Source: Paratinospora sagittata
Lineage: Eukaryota > Streptophyta > Magnoliopsida > Ranunculales > Menispermaceae
Length of the DNA: 64,000 nt
Direction: 5' to 3'
NCBI GenBank assembly: GCA_035771175.1
Contig: CM069589.1
Span: 30,634,201 to 30,698,200 of the forward strand
In this document: piece after piece, positions 32,707 to 43,772 of the stretch
Numbering within the stretch: position 1 is the stretch's first letter
Layout: each line of letters opens with the position of its first letter
Notes under the pieces: generated by a model
Databases searched by the model: none
The model's input: the letters and a program-made list of their open reading frames with translations, nothing else
Told to the model about the DNA's origin: nothing
Program-made: the position numbers and the translations under genes

Positions 32707-35552
32707 TGTAACGCCCATACCTTAGGATGATGTCATTTTGACCAATAGAGTACCCGTATACGTGTACGTATACATATATGATGCTCGATCCACATTGGTT
32801 CAAGTGTCTTTGCATGAAGATTTCAGAATGATCGGGGACCCGTTCGACGTCACAACTTGTCAAAAACGGTGTTTTAGATCAGTGGAGCTGGCTCCATGGA
32901 GAAAGAAATTTTTGTCTCCGATTACATCCATAGCTTGATATCCTAGATCCGTAGTCCGATTGAGCTGAAATTTTGTCAACTTATTCTTCTTTGATAGGTC
33001 TTTATTATGAACGGTGAAGATTTTGATCGAATTTGTCTACTATGAGTTATAAAGCTCCAAACAATATTATTTGGATTTGGGGATTTTCTTGCACAGTTTT
33101 GAGCAAACGATTGGATCTCGCAATCCCACCATTGGATTGAGCTGAAATTTTACCAGAATGTTGGTAACTGACTCATAACACTTTTTTTAACGGTTAAGAT
33201 GGTAAATTGGTGAGTCGTTTGCAAGAAATTAAGTTTCTAAGTGAAAGTAATTGCGATAGGAACTGTTCCTTCTGTTTATTAAGTGTATTTTTAAGTTGTG
33301 GGCCCAAAATAATTCTTTAAATACAACCAAACGAGATTTTTGCTCATTTGCTTGTTTTAGGACTTAGAGAAAAGGGGAGAAGGGTGGAGAGGAGGAAAAG
33401 AGGAGAAAAACCTAGGGTTCTTGGTGTTCTTGGTGATTTCTACTCAAATCTCACCTAAGGTACTGAAATTTCTCATTTTTCTTCCTTGAATCTCTTTGTG
33501 GATGTATAAACAAGCTTGTTTTTGACCTAGGGAAGGGTATGAAACCTGGATTTGGAGTTACCTAGCCTAGAATGGACTGATTTTCATCTCTTTTAGCTTG
33601 TTCTTGGTGAAATCAACCCTCTAAGACTTAGATATACCCTTGAGAAGCATTTCCCAACAATTCCAACTCATTTTTTGAAGGGGTTTTGAGTTAGGGTTTC
33701 GTGTGAAACTCATAAGGGAGACTAGTAGGCCACTGATTTGGATTCCTTGAGTGATTTGGAAACCAATGACATCATTTTCCCCGCTAGAAATTGGTAGATC
33801 TAGAGATTTTGATCTTTGCTCGATTCATCGACTTAAAGTTGGAATCGAGTCTTGCCCTTCAACTATGTTGACGTAGGGACCATTGTTGAGGAAACCATGT
33901 TACAAGATCAGTGTTTGGCGTTGCCGAGCATGGTGGTGTAGTGTAAAATAGGGTTCAATTTCAGAATTTTTGCCCAAATTAGGGCTTTTGCCCCAAATCA
34001 AGTCAAATGATAAAATTGACTTGGGGATTATTTAATTGGACCTAATGGAGTAGAACCATGGGTTTAGAATGTTTGAACCTATGATAATTTAGCATGTCTT
34101 AGTTCAATTTGGCCTTATGTCATGTATTGCCAAATTGGGGATTTTGACCAAGATATAATCAATTAATGAAATTGACTTGATAAATAGTCAACTTAACCCT
34201 TAATATGATTGAGTGTTTTGCATTATAATGGTTGTGATCAAGGGGATCCACTTATGACATTCAATTTGGGTTATGTGTAGTTTGATTTGATGTTAATTGG
34301 TCAAATTGAACAATGGGGATTGGGCTCATGGGTTAGCCATTCTAGAATCATTAGTTAACTTTGGAATTGGGATTTAACATGGTTATTAGCATACTTTGGC
34401 TGATTTTAATATTGTATGAACCATGTATATATTGTAGGGATTCTAATTTATTTGAGTAACCCTCGTGGGCTAGTTGGAAGTCTATGTACGTGAGGTGATT
34501 GGTGATCTTACTAGTACTTGATTTTGGATTGGAAATTGGATTGGCTAAACTTTGCCAATCGAGTGTGAGTGTTTTTTTGTTTATTGGTTTTCATATACGT
34601 GGCATTGTTTTATATAACTTGTTTCAAATTGATATATATATATATAGATATGGCATATGCATGTTTTAATTTATTCATGAAATGAAATTTGAGCATATTC
34701 CATTGGGTTACATTTGGGTAGAGTCTCCTAGCTTGATTTTCTTTTGGAAGTCCTGTAAGTCAAGAGAGATCCCCAGTGTGGACTTGGCAGAGGGTTTCAA
34801 TGGTAGGCGCAACCGTTTTTCGATTAGGCCTGGTATAGGGTTTCGAAAGATTTATAAATCGGTGAAGTGCTCTTGGAATTCCTATTAGAATACGGGTAAG
34901 AGGTCATTCGGGCACGAGTTTCGCGCACTCGTGTTCTCGAATTTGATTCTTATCTAGGAGGTCTTAGGATTGCATTGCATGTTGTTTAAATGGTATGCAT
35001 TGTCTTAATTATGACATGATGCATTATATTAGCATGTATGTAATCTTGTTTTCATTTCCATGTTATCTCATGTTATTTCAAATTTTTTAATGATCTTGAC
35101 ATGTTTGACATAAATCCATGTATATTGCCACTTGTAGAAGACATTCACTGAGCTTGTTGCAGCTCACTCCTCATCCTTATCCTTTCAGGTTCTGATAGGA
35201 AAAGATAAGGGAAGGCTTGACTGCGGAGCATTCCTTCCAGTATTTTGTTAATGTAGGTGTTGTACAGTTTAGTATTTTGATATTATGTACATGATAACAC
35301 CTAGTATTTGTATTAATAACACATAGATGAGTTGTGTATGTTTTATATTTTGTGAATTTTCTTAATTTTATACTTGGTATTTTTGGAGATACAATCTTTA
35401 ATTGTTGTTGATCATGATTAGATGATGTTATATGATTAATTGTATTTGGGATTTGTGTTTATGTTAGGCTGACGAGACGCCGGGCGTATCGCCAGAGGGT
35501 ATACCCGTGGGTTCCATGCGGGTTATGATGTCACGTATAGTGGGTCGTGACA
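32707..35552 (+). mobile_element. Solo LTR, family Fam4 (2,846 bp)
   Basis: Starts TGTAACGCCC and ends GGTCGTGACA. It is flanked by ATATC (32702-32706) and ACATC (35553-35557), a TSD with one change. The uninterrupted sequence of sister units confirms the insertion point. It contains the module CACTGAGC...GCAGCTCACTCC, a pyrimidine tract and CAG at 35146-35188, and a possible donor CTAAGGTACTG near 33456. No coding sequence; small frames inside (32657-32938, 34682-34888) have no family resemblance. Such long gypsy LTRs are typical of the Tekay/Del or Tat-type groups, but the lineage is not determined. Confidence 0.85.
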
Positions 35553-35805
35553 ACATCACTGACAAATCCCAAAAGTTGATTTTTGTACGAAAGTTGTTTG
35601 ATGTACGTGTCAAAACAACAAAAATATTATTTTTGTCGTTTTGTTCCTTTGAGGGTGCTCATGGAGCATCAGCGTCCTACTAAACGATGAAGTGAGGGCG
35701 CTACTAACTCGTAAGCTTCTTGACTTACTTTGAGAATTAAACAACTTAAGTCATGAGGGCGCTACTCGGCAGTTAGTGTTATGCTTTGTTTTAAAACAAT
35801 TAAAT

Positions 35806-38466
35806 TGTGACGCCCCGAAAATCATTTCGTTTAGCTCGTTACCCAATTTTATTTTGCCCAAACTCTATGTGTTTGCCTTGATATGTTTGGTGTTTGTTTG
35901 ATGGTTATTTAATGTTTGTATATTTGATGCTTGATAATGTATATGAATGTGTGCATTATAAATTGTATATGGGTCATGTTAAATTAAAGTATAATGCATG
36001 TGTTATTATTTATGCATGGGCCCATTAAACCATGAATTGATATGAGGTATGATTGATTGGATAAAAGGATTAATGAGAATGAAAATTTGGTGTATTAGAT
36101 GGATTGGACATTAAAATACATCGAAGCATGAGATTGGTTAAAGTATATGTGGTTGGTATGGGTAGTATGAGACCAACACATGTCAAGTTGGTGCATGAGA
36201 GTGGACAAGTGTCCCATGCCCCACTTCTCTTCTCCAAGGAAGTCCTAGAGAGTGATATGAGCGGTGGGAAAGGAAAAAAGAAGTGAAACGAAAGAAAAAG
36301 AAAAAGAGAGGGGAAGTTGCTTGGAGGGAAGTCTCAGCAACGTTTTCATCAACGAGCTGGACCTTGGTGATATATGGTCGGATTGAGCTCAAACCTTTTC
36401 ATCTAGTTCGTATCTTATGGTTATTAATTCTGGTCGGTGGAGATCTTGATTGGAGTTTTATTTTCAGAGATAACCACCCAAACAAAGTTGGTCGAAAAGT
36501 CTGGATTTCTTGTGCAGTTTAGATCAAACCGATAGATCTCCTAAATCTACCGTTGGATGGATATGATATTTAAGAAGATGGTTTACAAATGATCTTTCTT
36601 CATTATTATGAACGATTGAGATATTGATGAGTCAAGTATTTTGTGTTATAAAGTCATCCGAGTTCAAGTATTTGCAGCAGGAAAGGAGAAATCGTCTGAT
36701 TAGAGATATGTTCATCAAAGAGGCTAATCTCTTTAGTCCACCGTTGGACTGAGCTGATATTTGGACAGAAGGTTTTTTTCTTAACAAAATTCAATATGTA
36801 CGGTTGATTTTGTGATTAAATATTTCTGTTGGTAGCTTGATACATCCAAACAGAACATTAAGTGGAAATTTGGTAGGGTCGTTTGTATTAGACCTAAATC
36901 TAGAATATGAACTTAGACCTTTCCAAATAGCTTACACGTCAACTATGTTGACCCAGTGGCCATAGTTGATGAACCCATGATGCAAAATCAGTGATATACA
37001 CGGCTGAACATGGTGACCTAGTTTACATAAACAATATGGCCTAAGTATAGAAAATTCCATATTTTAGGGCTTTTGATGCTTTTGGCTTAGAATCATTGAA
37101 TTGATGCAATTTATGTCTAATTAAGCGTGATTAGGGTTGATTATGCTACTGATTAGGTGGTTGTGACCATGTCATGGGTGAGGCCTAATTTTGATCAAAT
37201 TTCTCAATTTGGGCATGTTTATGCCAAAGGAATTGAAAATCAATATTTTTTATTAATTGAAGGGTTTATGAATGAGAACTATGCACTAGAGGCCTAAGTC
37301 ATGTGATTTGAGTTGAATGATGAGATTAGATGGGAGTTAGGCCTATTGTCTATATGTGGGCTGATTTAGGGTTGATGTGCAATGTCTATGTGATTGAGCA
37401 TAGGAATTGATGTATGGTTGGATATTGATGAATGTTTCAGGACCTTGATTGGGTTGATTCGGTTTGGTGTCCATGTGTGGTTAGATACTCTCGCGAGGCT
37501 TGGTTGTGAGTAGACTTCATTTATGATTATATCTTTTATGTCATCATATCACTTATATATATTGTATGCTGAAAGCATGAATGTGTTCTAATGTTTTGAA
37601 TGATGCATTGATTTGATAAAACCTTATGACTTTGGTTGGGCCCATCTATTTGGCTAATAAGGAGACTTAACCTTGTCATAGGAGGGTTTTAGAAAGGAAA
37701 TATTTGGGGATGTGAACGGTACGGTGAAATAAACGTGCACTAGTAACTCCGATGCATGTGGAATGTGGATCCAATTGATAGGCTTTTACTTGCATCAAAC
37801 TTATTATAATGCTTCATATTTATATGTTATGAACTTTTAATCATGCTACATATTGACATGCATACATGATATTTATTGATGAGTATAGATAGCATATGTG
37901 AATTCTATTCACTGGGCACCGTTGGCTCACCCTCATTTTCCTCTTTCAAGTCCTTCTGTCCCGAATAAGGGCAAAGGAGTAGTCATATCTTGAAGGACTT
38001 GCCGGCAAGAGAATCCAAGGCCTCGATGTGAGTTGAGAGGCATTTTGATTGAACTGTGTTTTAAATTATGATTTACTATATTTTGGACTAAGTAATTATA
38101 ACACTTACCACATTGTAGTATGGGTGAGTTGGGACTTGTTAGATAGACCATGTGGGCTTATGAGGGTTTTTTTGTACCCATGGTTTTGGACTTTATATGT
38201 TTTTCCATCTTGATGGATTGTAGGGATTATGGTTTATTTATGGTTCATTTTTATGGATTATCTATTGTCTTGGATGATCAATATGGTTGGTAGATTTATT
38301 TAGTACCTTTTTGTATTATGTCGTTGTTTGGAATAAGGCTCGTAAGGTCTCAACCACCTCACGGAGGTTGAGGAGAAGTTGGAGATGCCTACGACGGGCG
38401 TCCTGACCCGACAATCCGCACGCCATTCCCTGTGGGGTTGGTAGTCTGGGGTGCGGGGTCACCACA
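35806..38466 (+). mobile_element. Solo LTR, family Fam3 (2,661 bp)
   Basis: Starts TGTGACGCCCCG and ends GGGGTCACCACA. Flanks TAAAT (35801-35805) and TAAAA (38467-38471) form a TSD with one change, and the surrounding SIRE unit is restored when it is removed. The same LTR recurs reversed at 62446-64000. The module CACTGGGC...TTGGCTCACCC with pyrimidine tract and AAG lies at 37910-37950. Open frames inside (36104-36286, 36183-36392, 36283-36522, 37933-38151) overlap on both strands and look accidental. Confidence 0.88.
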
Positions 38467-39043
38467 TAAAAGCACAAGGGCGCTACTCAAAAGTAAGTGC
38501 CCTGATATTTTTAAACCAATACTGAGTGCGTTGAAGGACAGTAAGCGTCCTAAAAGTTATTAAGTTAATTTTAAGGATGAGGGCGCTCCTATACAAGTAA
38601 CGTCCTGACAGTTTTTCAACTTATAATTTTCAATGTCCTTAAAGATAAAAATCATTTAAAACTTAAAGAACTTTCAGCAAGCTGAAAGTAAGTCAGCAGC
38701 CTGACACTTCAAAAGGTTGACTAAAGGGAGGCCGCTACTTACAAGTCAGCTTGAGGGTTACGCTTATCATTTAGTCTCCCCTTGTCAATCCCCTTGTTTG
38801 TCCATAGCTCAATATGCTTGTTGGGCATGGCGTAACCATTTACAACCATTTCCTGTAGACTGATATCCTTAGATCGTAGAAAGGATTTCATCCTTATTAT
38901 CCAATCTTCAAACCAGTCTCTATTGAACAGAGGTGGTCTATCTAAAGGTTGACCTATTCTTATGATTATGTTTCTAGTAATTGCCATTGATATCAAAGAA
39001 ATTGTGAAGTTTCTTTGAACAACAACATTGCTCGGATACCAAT

Positions 39044-40939
39044 TGTTGACCCAGGTATGTCCAAGAGGGGGGTGAATTAGACACTTAGACAATTTAAAAT
39101 TAAATGCAATGACAAAATTAAAGCGCAAAAAATAAATAAATATGCACGGTCGATTTATAGTGGTTCGGCTTCTTTCCTACGTCCACTACCGAACCTCCTC
39201 AGTTAGGATTTTGAACCTTATCACTAAGGGATTCTTTTACGGGTGAGAATCAAACCGTTACACTTCTAAACTTACGCGTGTGAGAACTACTGTTTCTCAA
39301 CTGACGAGTGTGAGAAGAACCGTTTCTCAACTTACGGGTCTGAGAAGACCTAAGCTTGTTGAATACAATAATATCAACTCAGTAGTTTATCTAACTACTA
39401 TTACAACCTTGATACAATTTACAAGATATGAATTGAAGTACAACTGTATCCTATGAAGTATCTCTTAAATTTCTCTTTCAACGAGAATGATATAAGTTAA
39501 AACAGTGCTGAAAATTTGAGTGAAAACAGTTCAATATTTCAAATGATTTTTCAGATAAAGATATAAGTTTAGCACAGTATGAAAATCATTTGAATAAGCA
39601 AAGTTTCAAAGAAAATGCTTTGAAAACAAAATAACTGAAACTTTTAAATCAAACGAAAATTCGACTAACTTTCAAAAGTATTTTCGCTCAGAGAATTTTC
39701 AGACATTTTGCAATTGATTAAGTGTTGGTATTTATAGACTCTTAGAGATGAAGCTGCTGTTCATTTGAATTTGAATTTCAAATATGAACGTTTACTCACA
39801 ACAGCTAGAATGTATCACAAAAATGTCAACTGCACATTTCATGAACATTATGATTCTCTCCAGATTCACGAATAAAGAATTTCTAAAAGACGCGGTTCAT
39901 GAATCAGAGGATATTTCTAACAAATCTAAAAAGTTAATTTTTGTACGAAAAGTTGTTTTGAAAAAGTGGCTAAAAAGGATGTACGTGTCATCACAACAAA
40001 AATATTATTTTTGTCATTTTTATCCTTTGAGGGTGCTCATGGAGCATCAGCGTCCTACCGAACGATGGAACGAGGGCGCTACTAACTCGTAAGCTTCCTG
40101 ACTTACTTTGAGAATTAAACGACTTAAGTCATGAGAACGCTACTCGATAGTTACTGTTCTGCTTTGTTTTAAAACACTTAAACGCACGAGGGCTCTACTC
40201 ACAAGTATGCGTCCTGATATTTTTAAAACACTTTTAAAATAGTATTGAGTGTGCTGAAAAACAGTAAGTGTCCTGAAAGTTATTAAGTTGATTTTAAGTA
40301 TAAGGGCGCTCCTATACAAGTAGTGTCGTGACTGTTTTTCAATTTATAATTATCAGCGTCCTTAAAGATAAAAATCATTTAAAACTTAGAGAACTTTAAG
40401 CAAGCTGAAAGTAAGTCAGCATTCTGACACTTTCAAAGGTTTACTAAAGGGAGACCGCTACTTACAAGTAAGCGTCCTGATGAATCAGTTCAATTCAACC
40501 TTGAATGTCAACGTCCTAATATTTTATCAATGTCCTGACTTATCAAGTACAGTAGGGCGCTGCTAAAACATTAGTGTCTTGAAAAATTCTATAAAAATAG
40601 TTTTTGATTTTTCGGTTAAAGCATGATAAAATACGATGAAAAACAAGATATTTTCGGATTAAATCAAATACTTAGGAAATCATGAAATACCTTGAAAATG
40701 TGTTGATCAAAATACGAAAATGATTAAATCTTGCTGAGAGTAAATTGGTCAATAAACTTTATATTCCAAGTACTAAAGGACTTGGAACTTTAATTGTGAT
40801 GTTCAATAGGCTTGTGAGCATAGTTCTTTGATCTGTATTCTTGATAAATCTGAAACACTTGACAAGATCATTAGATACACAAATTGGAGATATTTGGAAT
40901 TATCAAAACATTCATGTCATGGGGTTCATTGAGATAACA
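39044..40939 (-). repeat. SIRE array unit 9: full-length LTR (1,896 bp)
   Basis: The only array unit reaching the true LTR end GAGATAACA, immediately followed by the TSD copy CTTCA (40940-40944). On the minus strand it is the original 5' LTR of the inserted element. Hairpin series at 40028-40580. Confidence 0.88.
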
Positions 40940-41041
40940 CTTCAAACTACAAGTTGAATCAATATTTCAACATCTCTAAATCTCTTCACACTTTAATGAA
41001 TCAATTGAAGTACAACTCGAACTATAGCTTTGATACCAACT
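40940..41041 (-). other. Tork-like leader with primer-binding site
   Basis: Between the SIRE array and the Tork 5' LTR. The minus strand reads TGGTATCAAAGC at 41038-41027, three bases from the LTR edge. The leader then runs to 40945, where the coding sequence of gag was split by the array; joining across the array at the TSD restores a FEVDR-type gag start. Confidence 0.82.
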
Positions 41042-41650
41042 TGTTGGGAAAAACACCCAAACCCTCCAATCTCACAGATTCAATAAAGAAAAAAACAACA
41101 AAGATCAACCCAGACAACTCGAAGATATATGTGGAAAAACCCCAAAATCAAGGAAAAAACCACGGACAAAAACAATCCACTATCAATTAACAAGTATCTC
41201 AGAGGAATTAAACACCTCAAGTACTTCAACATCAGATAGTACACATATCTGAGACTTTGATAAAGAACAATAACAGAAAGAGAATACCTAAGAGAAAACT
41301 AGAACTTCAACCGCGTCACCCTCACAAATTCTAAACTCTACACTCTTTCATAAATCTTCCAAGGATATGCAAGTCTCCTTTTGGCACAAGCTTCACCTTC
41401 TTCTTAATCTCTCACATGTTGGGATTATCAATAAATAATGAGGGACCTCCTATATATAGACTTTCTAGCCACAATATTTAGAAACCATGACCAACAAGGA
41501 TTCCTCATTCTACACTAACATGGTTTCCTTATTCAAATACAACCAGATCATAAAACATTTATCCATATTTAGAAAGTCCTAATTACTTTCTAAATACACA
41601 TTTCATGTTCTAATCCAACCAGGAATCCATGTTTGAGCCAAAATCAAACA
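41042..41650 (-). mobile_element. Tork-like 5' LTR (609 bp)
   Basis: The plus strand starts TGTTGGGAAAAAC and ends CCAAAATCAAACA, collinear with 22554-23164. The next five bases TTGTT are the probable TSD partner of TTCTT at 22549-22553. Confidence 0.85.
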
Positions 41651-42120
41651 TTGTTTATCTTAGATATTGATTACAAAGGCAACGGTAAGGCTCTAGAGGG
41701 ATGATCTGAGCTTGTTTGTTTACTGATGTAAGTATGTGTGCGGGAAGATGGTTTTATATATTTTATTTTGGATATGTATATATAACACTAAACTATGTAT
41801 ATAATGCTTAGTGGGTTGTATATACATGGAAATGATACATGTATGGTACTAGAAGATGTATGTGAGATTATGATCTTAATACTATGTGAATGTCTATAGA
41901 TGTTAAGGATTTTGATTCATGTGTTGAATTGTGGATGTGGCATGATGAGATTATCAGGTGTATGTGGAACCTCGAATTTATGGGGAGGTTCTGACAAAAA
42001 TTTTGAGTGAATTTTGTTGTATTTCTGTAAGGAAGAGGCTAACATGGTATCATATACGTCTATGTATGACATATATGGTATTTTGTGTCAGTCATGAGCC
42101 TTACGGAGGGGGTCGGGACA
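41651..42120 (+). mobile_element. Fam6 gypsy-like LTR, right part
   Basis: Continues the LTR interrupted at 22553: joining the two places a pyrimidine-rich TTTATCTTAG 23 bases after CTCAC, matching the acceptor-like module in the other LTRs. It probably ends at GGTCGGGACA (42120). An alternative end is GGTTCTGACA near 41996. No primer site follows, so the element is solo or truncated. Confidence 0.5.
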
Positions 42121-42983
42121 ATATTCTTCAAATTTATAAGTCAAAAATCCTAAAGTCTCTAATTCCCTCTCTCGAATTTCGAATTAGAACATATCACCAA
42201 GGAAACAGTTTCGATCTCTCGATAAAAACCAAAACTCCAGTGACTCATTACACTATGATTTTTTCTACAACTTCAGAAGATATTATAAACCTCTCAATTC
42301 TATGAAAATCTTAGGTTATAATTCCCTTGATCCAACTCAAGGAATCCTCTCTCGAGTGCTGCCCCCTAAGTTTATGAACATTCAATCTGTGGCCAAAAGA
42401 TCAAAAGCATTAAGCAATGAGAAATATAAATAAACTATGAAGATTCAATTAATAATAAACATAAAACCTATCTTAACACATAGGATCTAGTATCGGATCC
42501 ATCTATCCTCTAGAATAATAATTTAGTTCATAATTGAAAGATAAAAACATAAAACATGACTATAAACTTAAACTTGAACATAGAAAAACAAACTAGAAAC
42601 TCTTGGTTGTGAAGTTCTCTCCCTTATCTCCAACTTCAAGCTCCTCTTCTCCACTTAGTTTTCCAGCCCCTTCTCTTTTTCTTATAAAAACCTTCTCATA
42701 ATGTAATATTTCAAGTAAGGAAGAAGTAGAAACTAGCTACGTCCAATTCAAAGTTAAATTGAGAAAGTTATGGCAAAAACTCTAAAATCGTGCAAAATTA
42801 GAAACTCCCAGCGCCACGGCTCCTAGTTATAAAATTAAAAATCGAAATAAAGCAACATATACCAAAAAGTGGCTAGACCAACAAATAGACCAAAACTAAG
42901 ACAAACCAACCTAAGAAATGAATAAATTATCCAAAAACTCATCTAAAACATACTCAAAACATGTTTAAATATCCAACTCATCA
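42121..42983 (-). mobile_element. Athila-like LTR fragment
   Basis: Resembles the central and right parts of the Athila LTR at 10814-12347: CTCTCGAGTGCTGCCCCCTAAG, then CTGTGGCCAAAAGATCAAAAGCATTAAG versus the corresponding region near 11395, and a right end CCAACTCATCA like CAACTTATCA. It is clearly a different subfamily. Only a shortened GC patch (CAGCGCCACGG near 42811) remains of the palindromic island. Confidence 0.6.
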
Positions 42984-43772
42984 ACAGTTCATGTTGAGAA
43001 TTTCTCATTGCCTAAAAAAGTGACCCAACGCGCTAGCTCAGTGGCTAGCGCGTTGCAGAGCCCATCCTTCAAGTTGGGGCTCTCGGTCACTTTGGTTAGC
43101 ATGCTGGTCAATGCACAAAAAATGGTTGGGTCTCGGGTTGTGACTTAACGCGCTAGCTCCGTAAGGCCAGTGCGCTAGAGACCAAAGGGGAGAACTTTTT
43201 CAGGTTTGTTGGGAAACTCGCCAAGGCTCTAGAGCTCTTGCCAGCATGCTAGCTGTGAGTGTCAGAATGCACTGACATCTCTGAGTTTCTCGTACTGTGC
43301 GTGTACTTCCCCTTTCTCCTTTTGTGCTATGCCATTCTTCCATGCATTTTAACATCTCTTTTGCATACTCTTTGATGAAGATCTCCATCTTTGACTTGCG
43401 ATTTTAAAATTTCAAATATTGTGCTTGCATTGGATATTGAAACCCTAGCATTCAAAGTTGTGCTAGACTTTTTATATATTTATATGTTTTGAAAAAAACA
43501 ACAACGATCGTGTTTGCAAGTTAGTCTGTGTTTTTCAAAGTGCTTCAAACTATTTCAAAATATTCAAAAGTTCAAAAAAAATGATTTAAATTGTGTTCTC
43601 ATCTTGATCAAGCCTTAACTCAAATCTCACTTCAATATCTCAAAGCTTTTGAAGAACTCATCTTTTCGGCGGTGCTTCATCTTTCATCTTTTTCTAGAGA
43701 ACACTTGAGGTTATCAAAAGCTTTTTGTGTAAGTTTTTGAAGAGTTATTGGTAAGAGAAATTTTTTTCATTT
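42984..43772. other. Unclassified LTR-like sequence with a GC-rich hairpin
   Basis: No coding sequence. At 43027-43054 perfect 11-bp arms AACGCGCTAGC enclose a 6-base loop. A degenerate second version (AACGCGCTAGCTCC...GCGCTAGAG) lies at 43147-43178. The last 400 bp are T-rich and leader-like. It is bounded on the right by the Fam1 copy A insertion, for which CATTT (43768-43772) is the expected TSD. Confidence 0.5.

Larger units (their letters stand above)
31800..39043 (-). repeat. SIRE array unit 8 (long, split by two solo LTRs)
   Basis: Pieces 31800-32706, 35558-35805 and 38472-39043 add up to 1,727 bp and are collinear with the other long units. The breaks hold the Fam4 and Fam3 solo LTRs. 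The gag stub at about 38747-39043 reads GQPLDRPPLFNRDWF and KDISLQEMVVNGY. Confidence 0.85.
24002..40939 (-). repeat. Head-to-tail array of nine SIRE LTR units within one TSD
   Basis: Units start at 24002, 25753, 27496, 28147, 28797, 29443, 31124, 31800 and 39044, each at a TGTTGGCCCAGG-like LTR edge. Long units (about 1.68-1.75 kb) are a 5'-truncated LTR fused to a gag stub plus primer site; short units (about 650-676 bp) have an extra internal deletion. The last unit is a full LTR. CTTCA occurs immediately before 24002 and immediately after 40939, so the whole array occupies a single insertion site. Two solo LTRs interrupt the eighth unit. Confidence 0.88.
22554..41650 (-). mobile_element. 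Tork-like Ty1/copia deletion derivative, split by the SIRE LTR array
   Basis: The two LTRs (22554-23164 and 41042-41650) are about 610 bp and collinear. A primer site TGGTATCAAAGC lies on the minus strand at 41038-41027. Internal sequence is reduced to a leader, a gag start, a zinc knuckle and a protease region. Flanks TTCTT (22549-22553) and TTGTT (41651-41655) look like a target duplication with one change. The SIRE array sits inside the first codons of gag. All pol domains downstream of the protease/GAG-pre-integrase region are deleted. Confidence 0.82.

Noticed and set aside
36104..36522. Three overlapping frames suggesting a small gene
   Set aside because: They overlap on both strands inside the Fam3 solo LTR and have no family resemblance, introns or conserved copies.
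37933..38151. 72-residue frame shared with 62696-62914
   Set aside because: Antisense frame inside two nearly identical Fam3 LTRs; conservation is no greater than in the rest of the LTR.
35806..38466. Host gene or long intron between the array pieces
   Set aside because: TG...CA ends, TSD, and a second copy at 62446-64000 identify it as a solo LTR.
41042..41650. Tork LTRs as independent solo insertions
   Set aside because: The primer site at 41027-41038, the gag/protease remnants at 23165-24001 and the near-matching TSDs show that both LTRs belong to one element.
43031..43054. tRNA-like A-box (TAGCTCAGTGG) suggesting a tRNA or SINE
   Set aside because: No B-box (GGTTCGANNCC) follows at the required distance and no cloverleaf can be drawn; the sequence is better explained as one arm and loop of the 11-bp hairpin.
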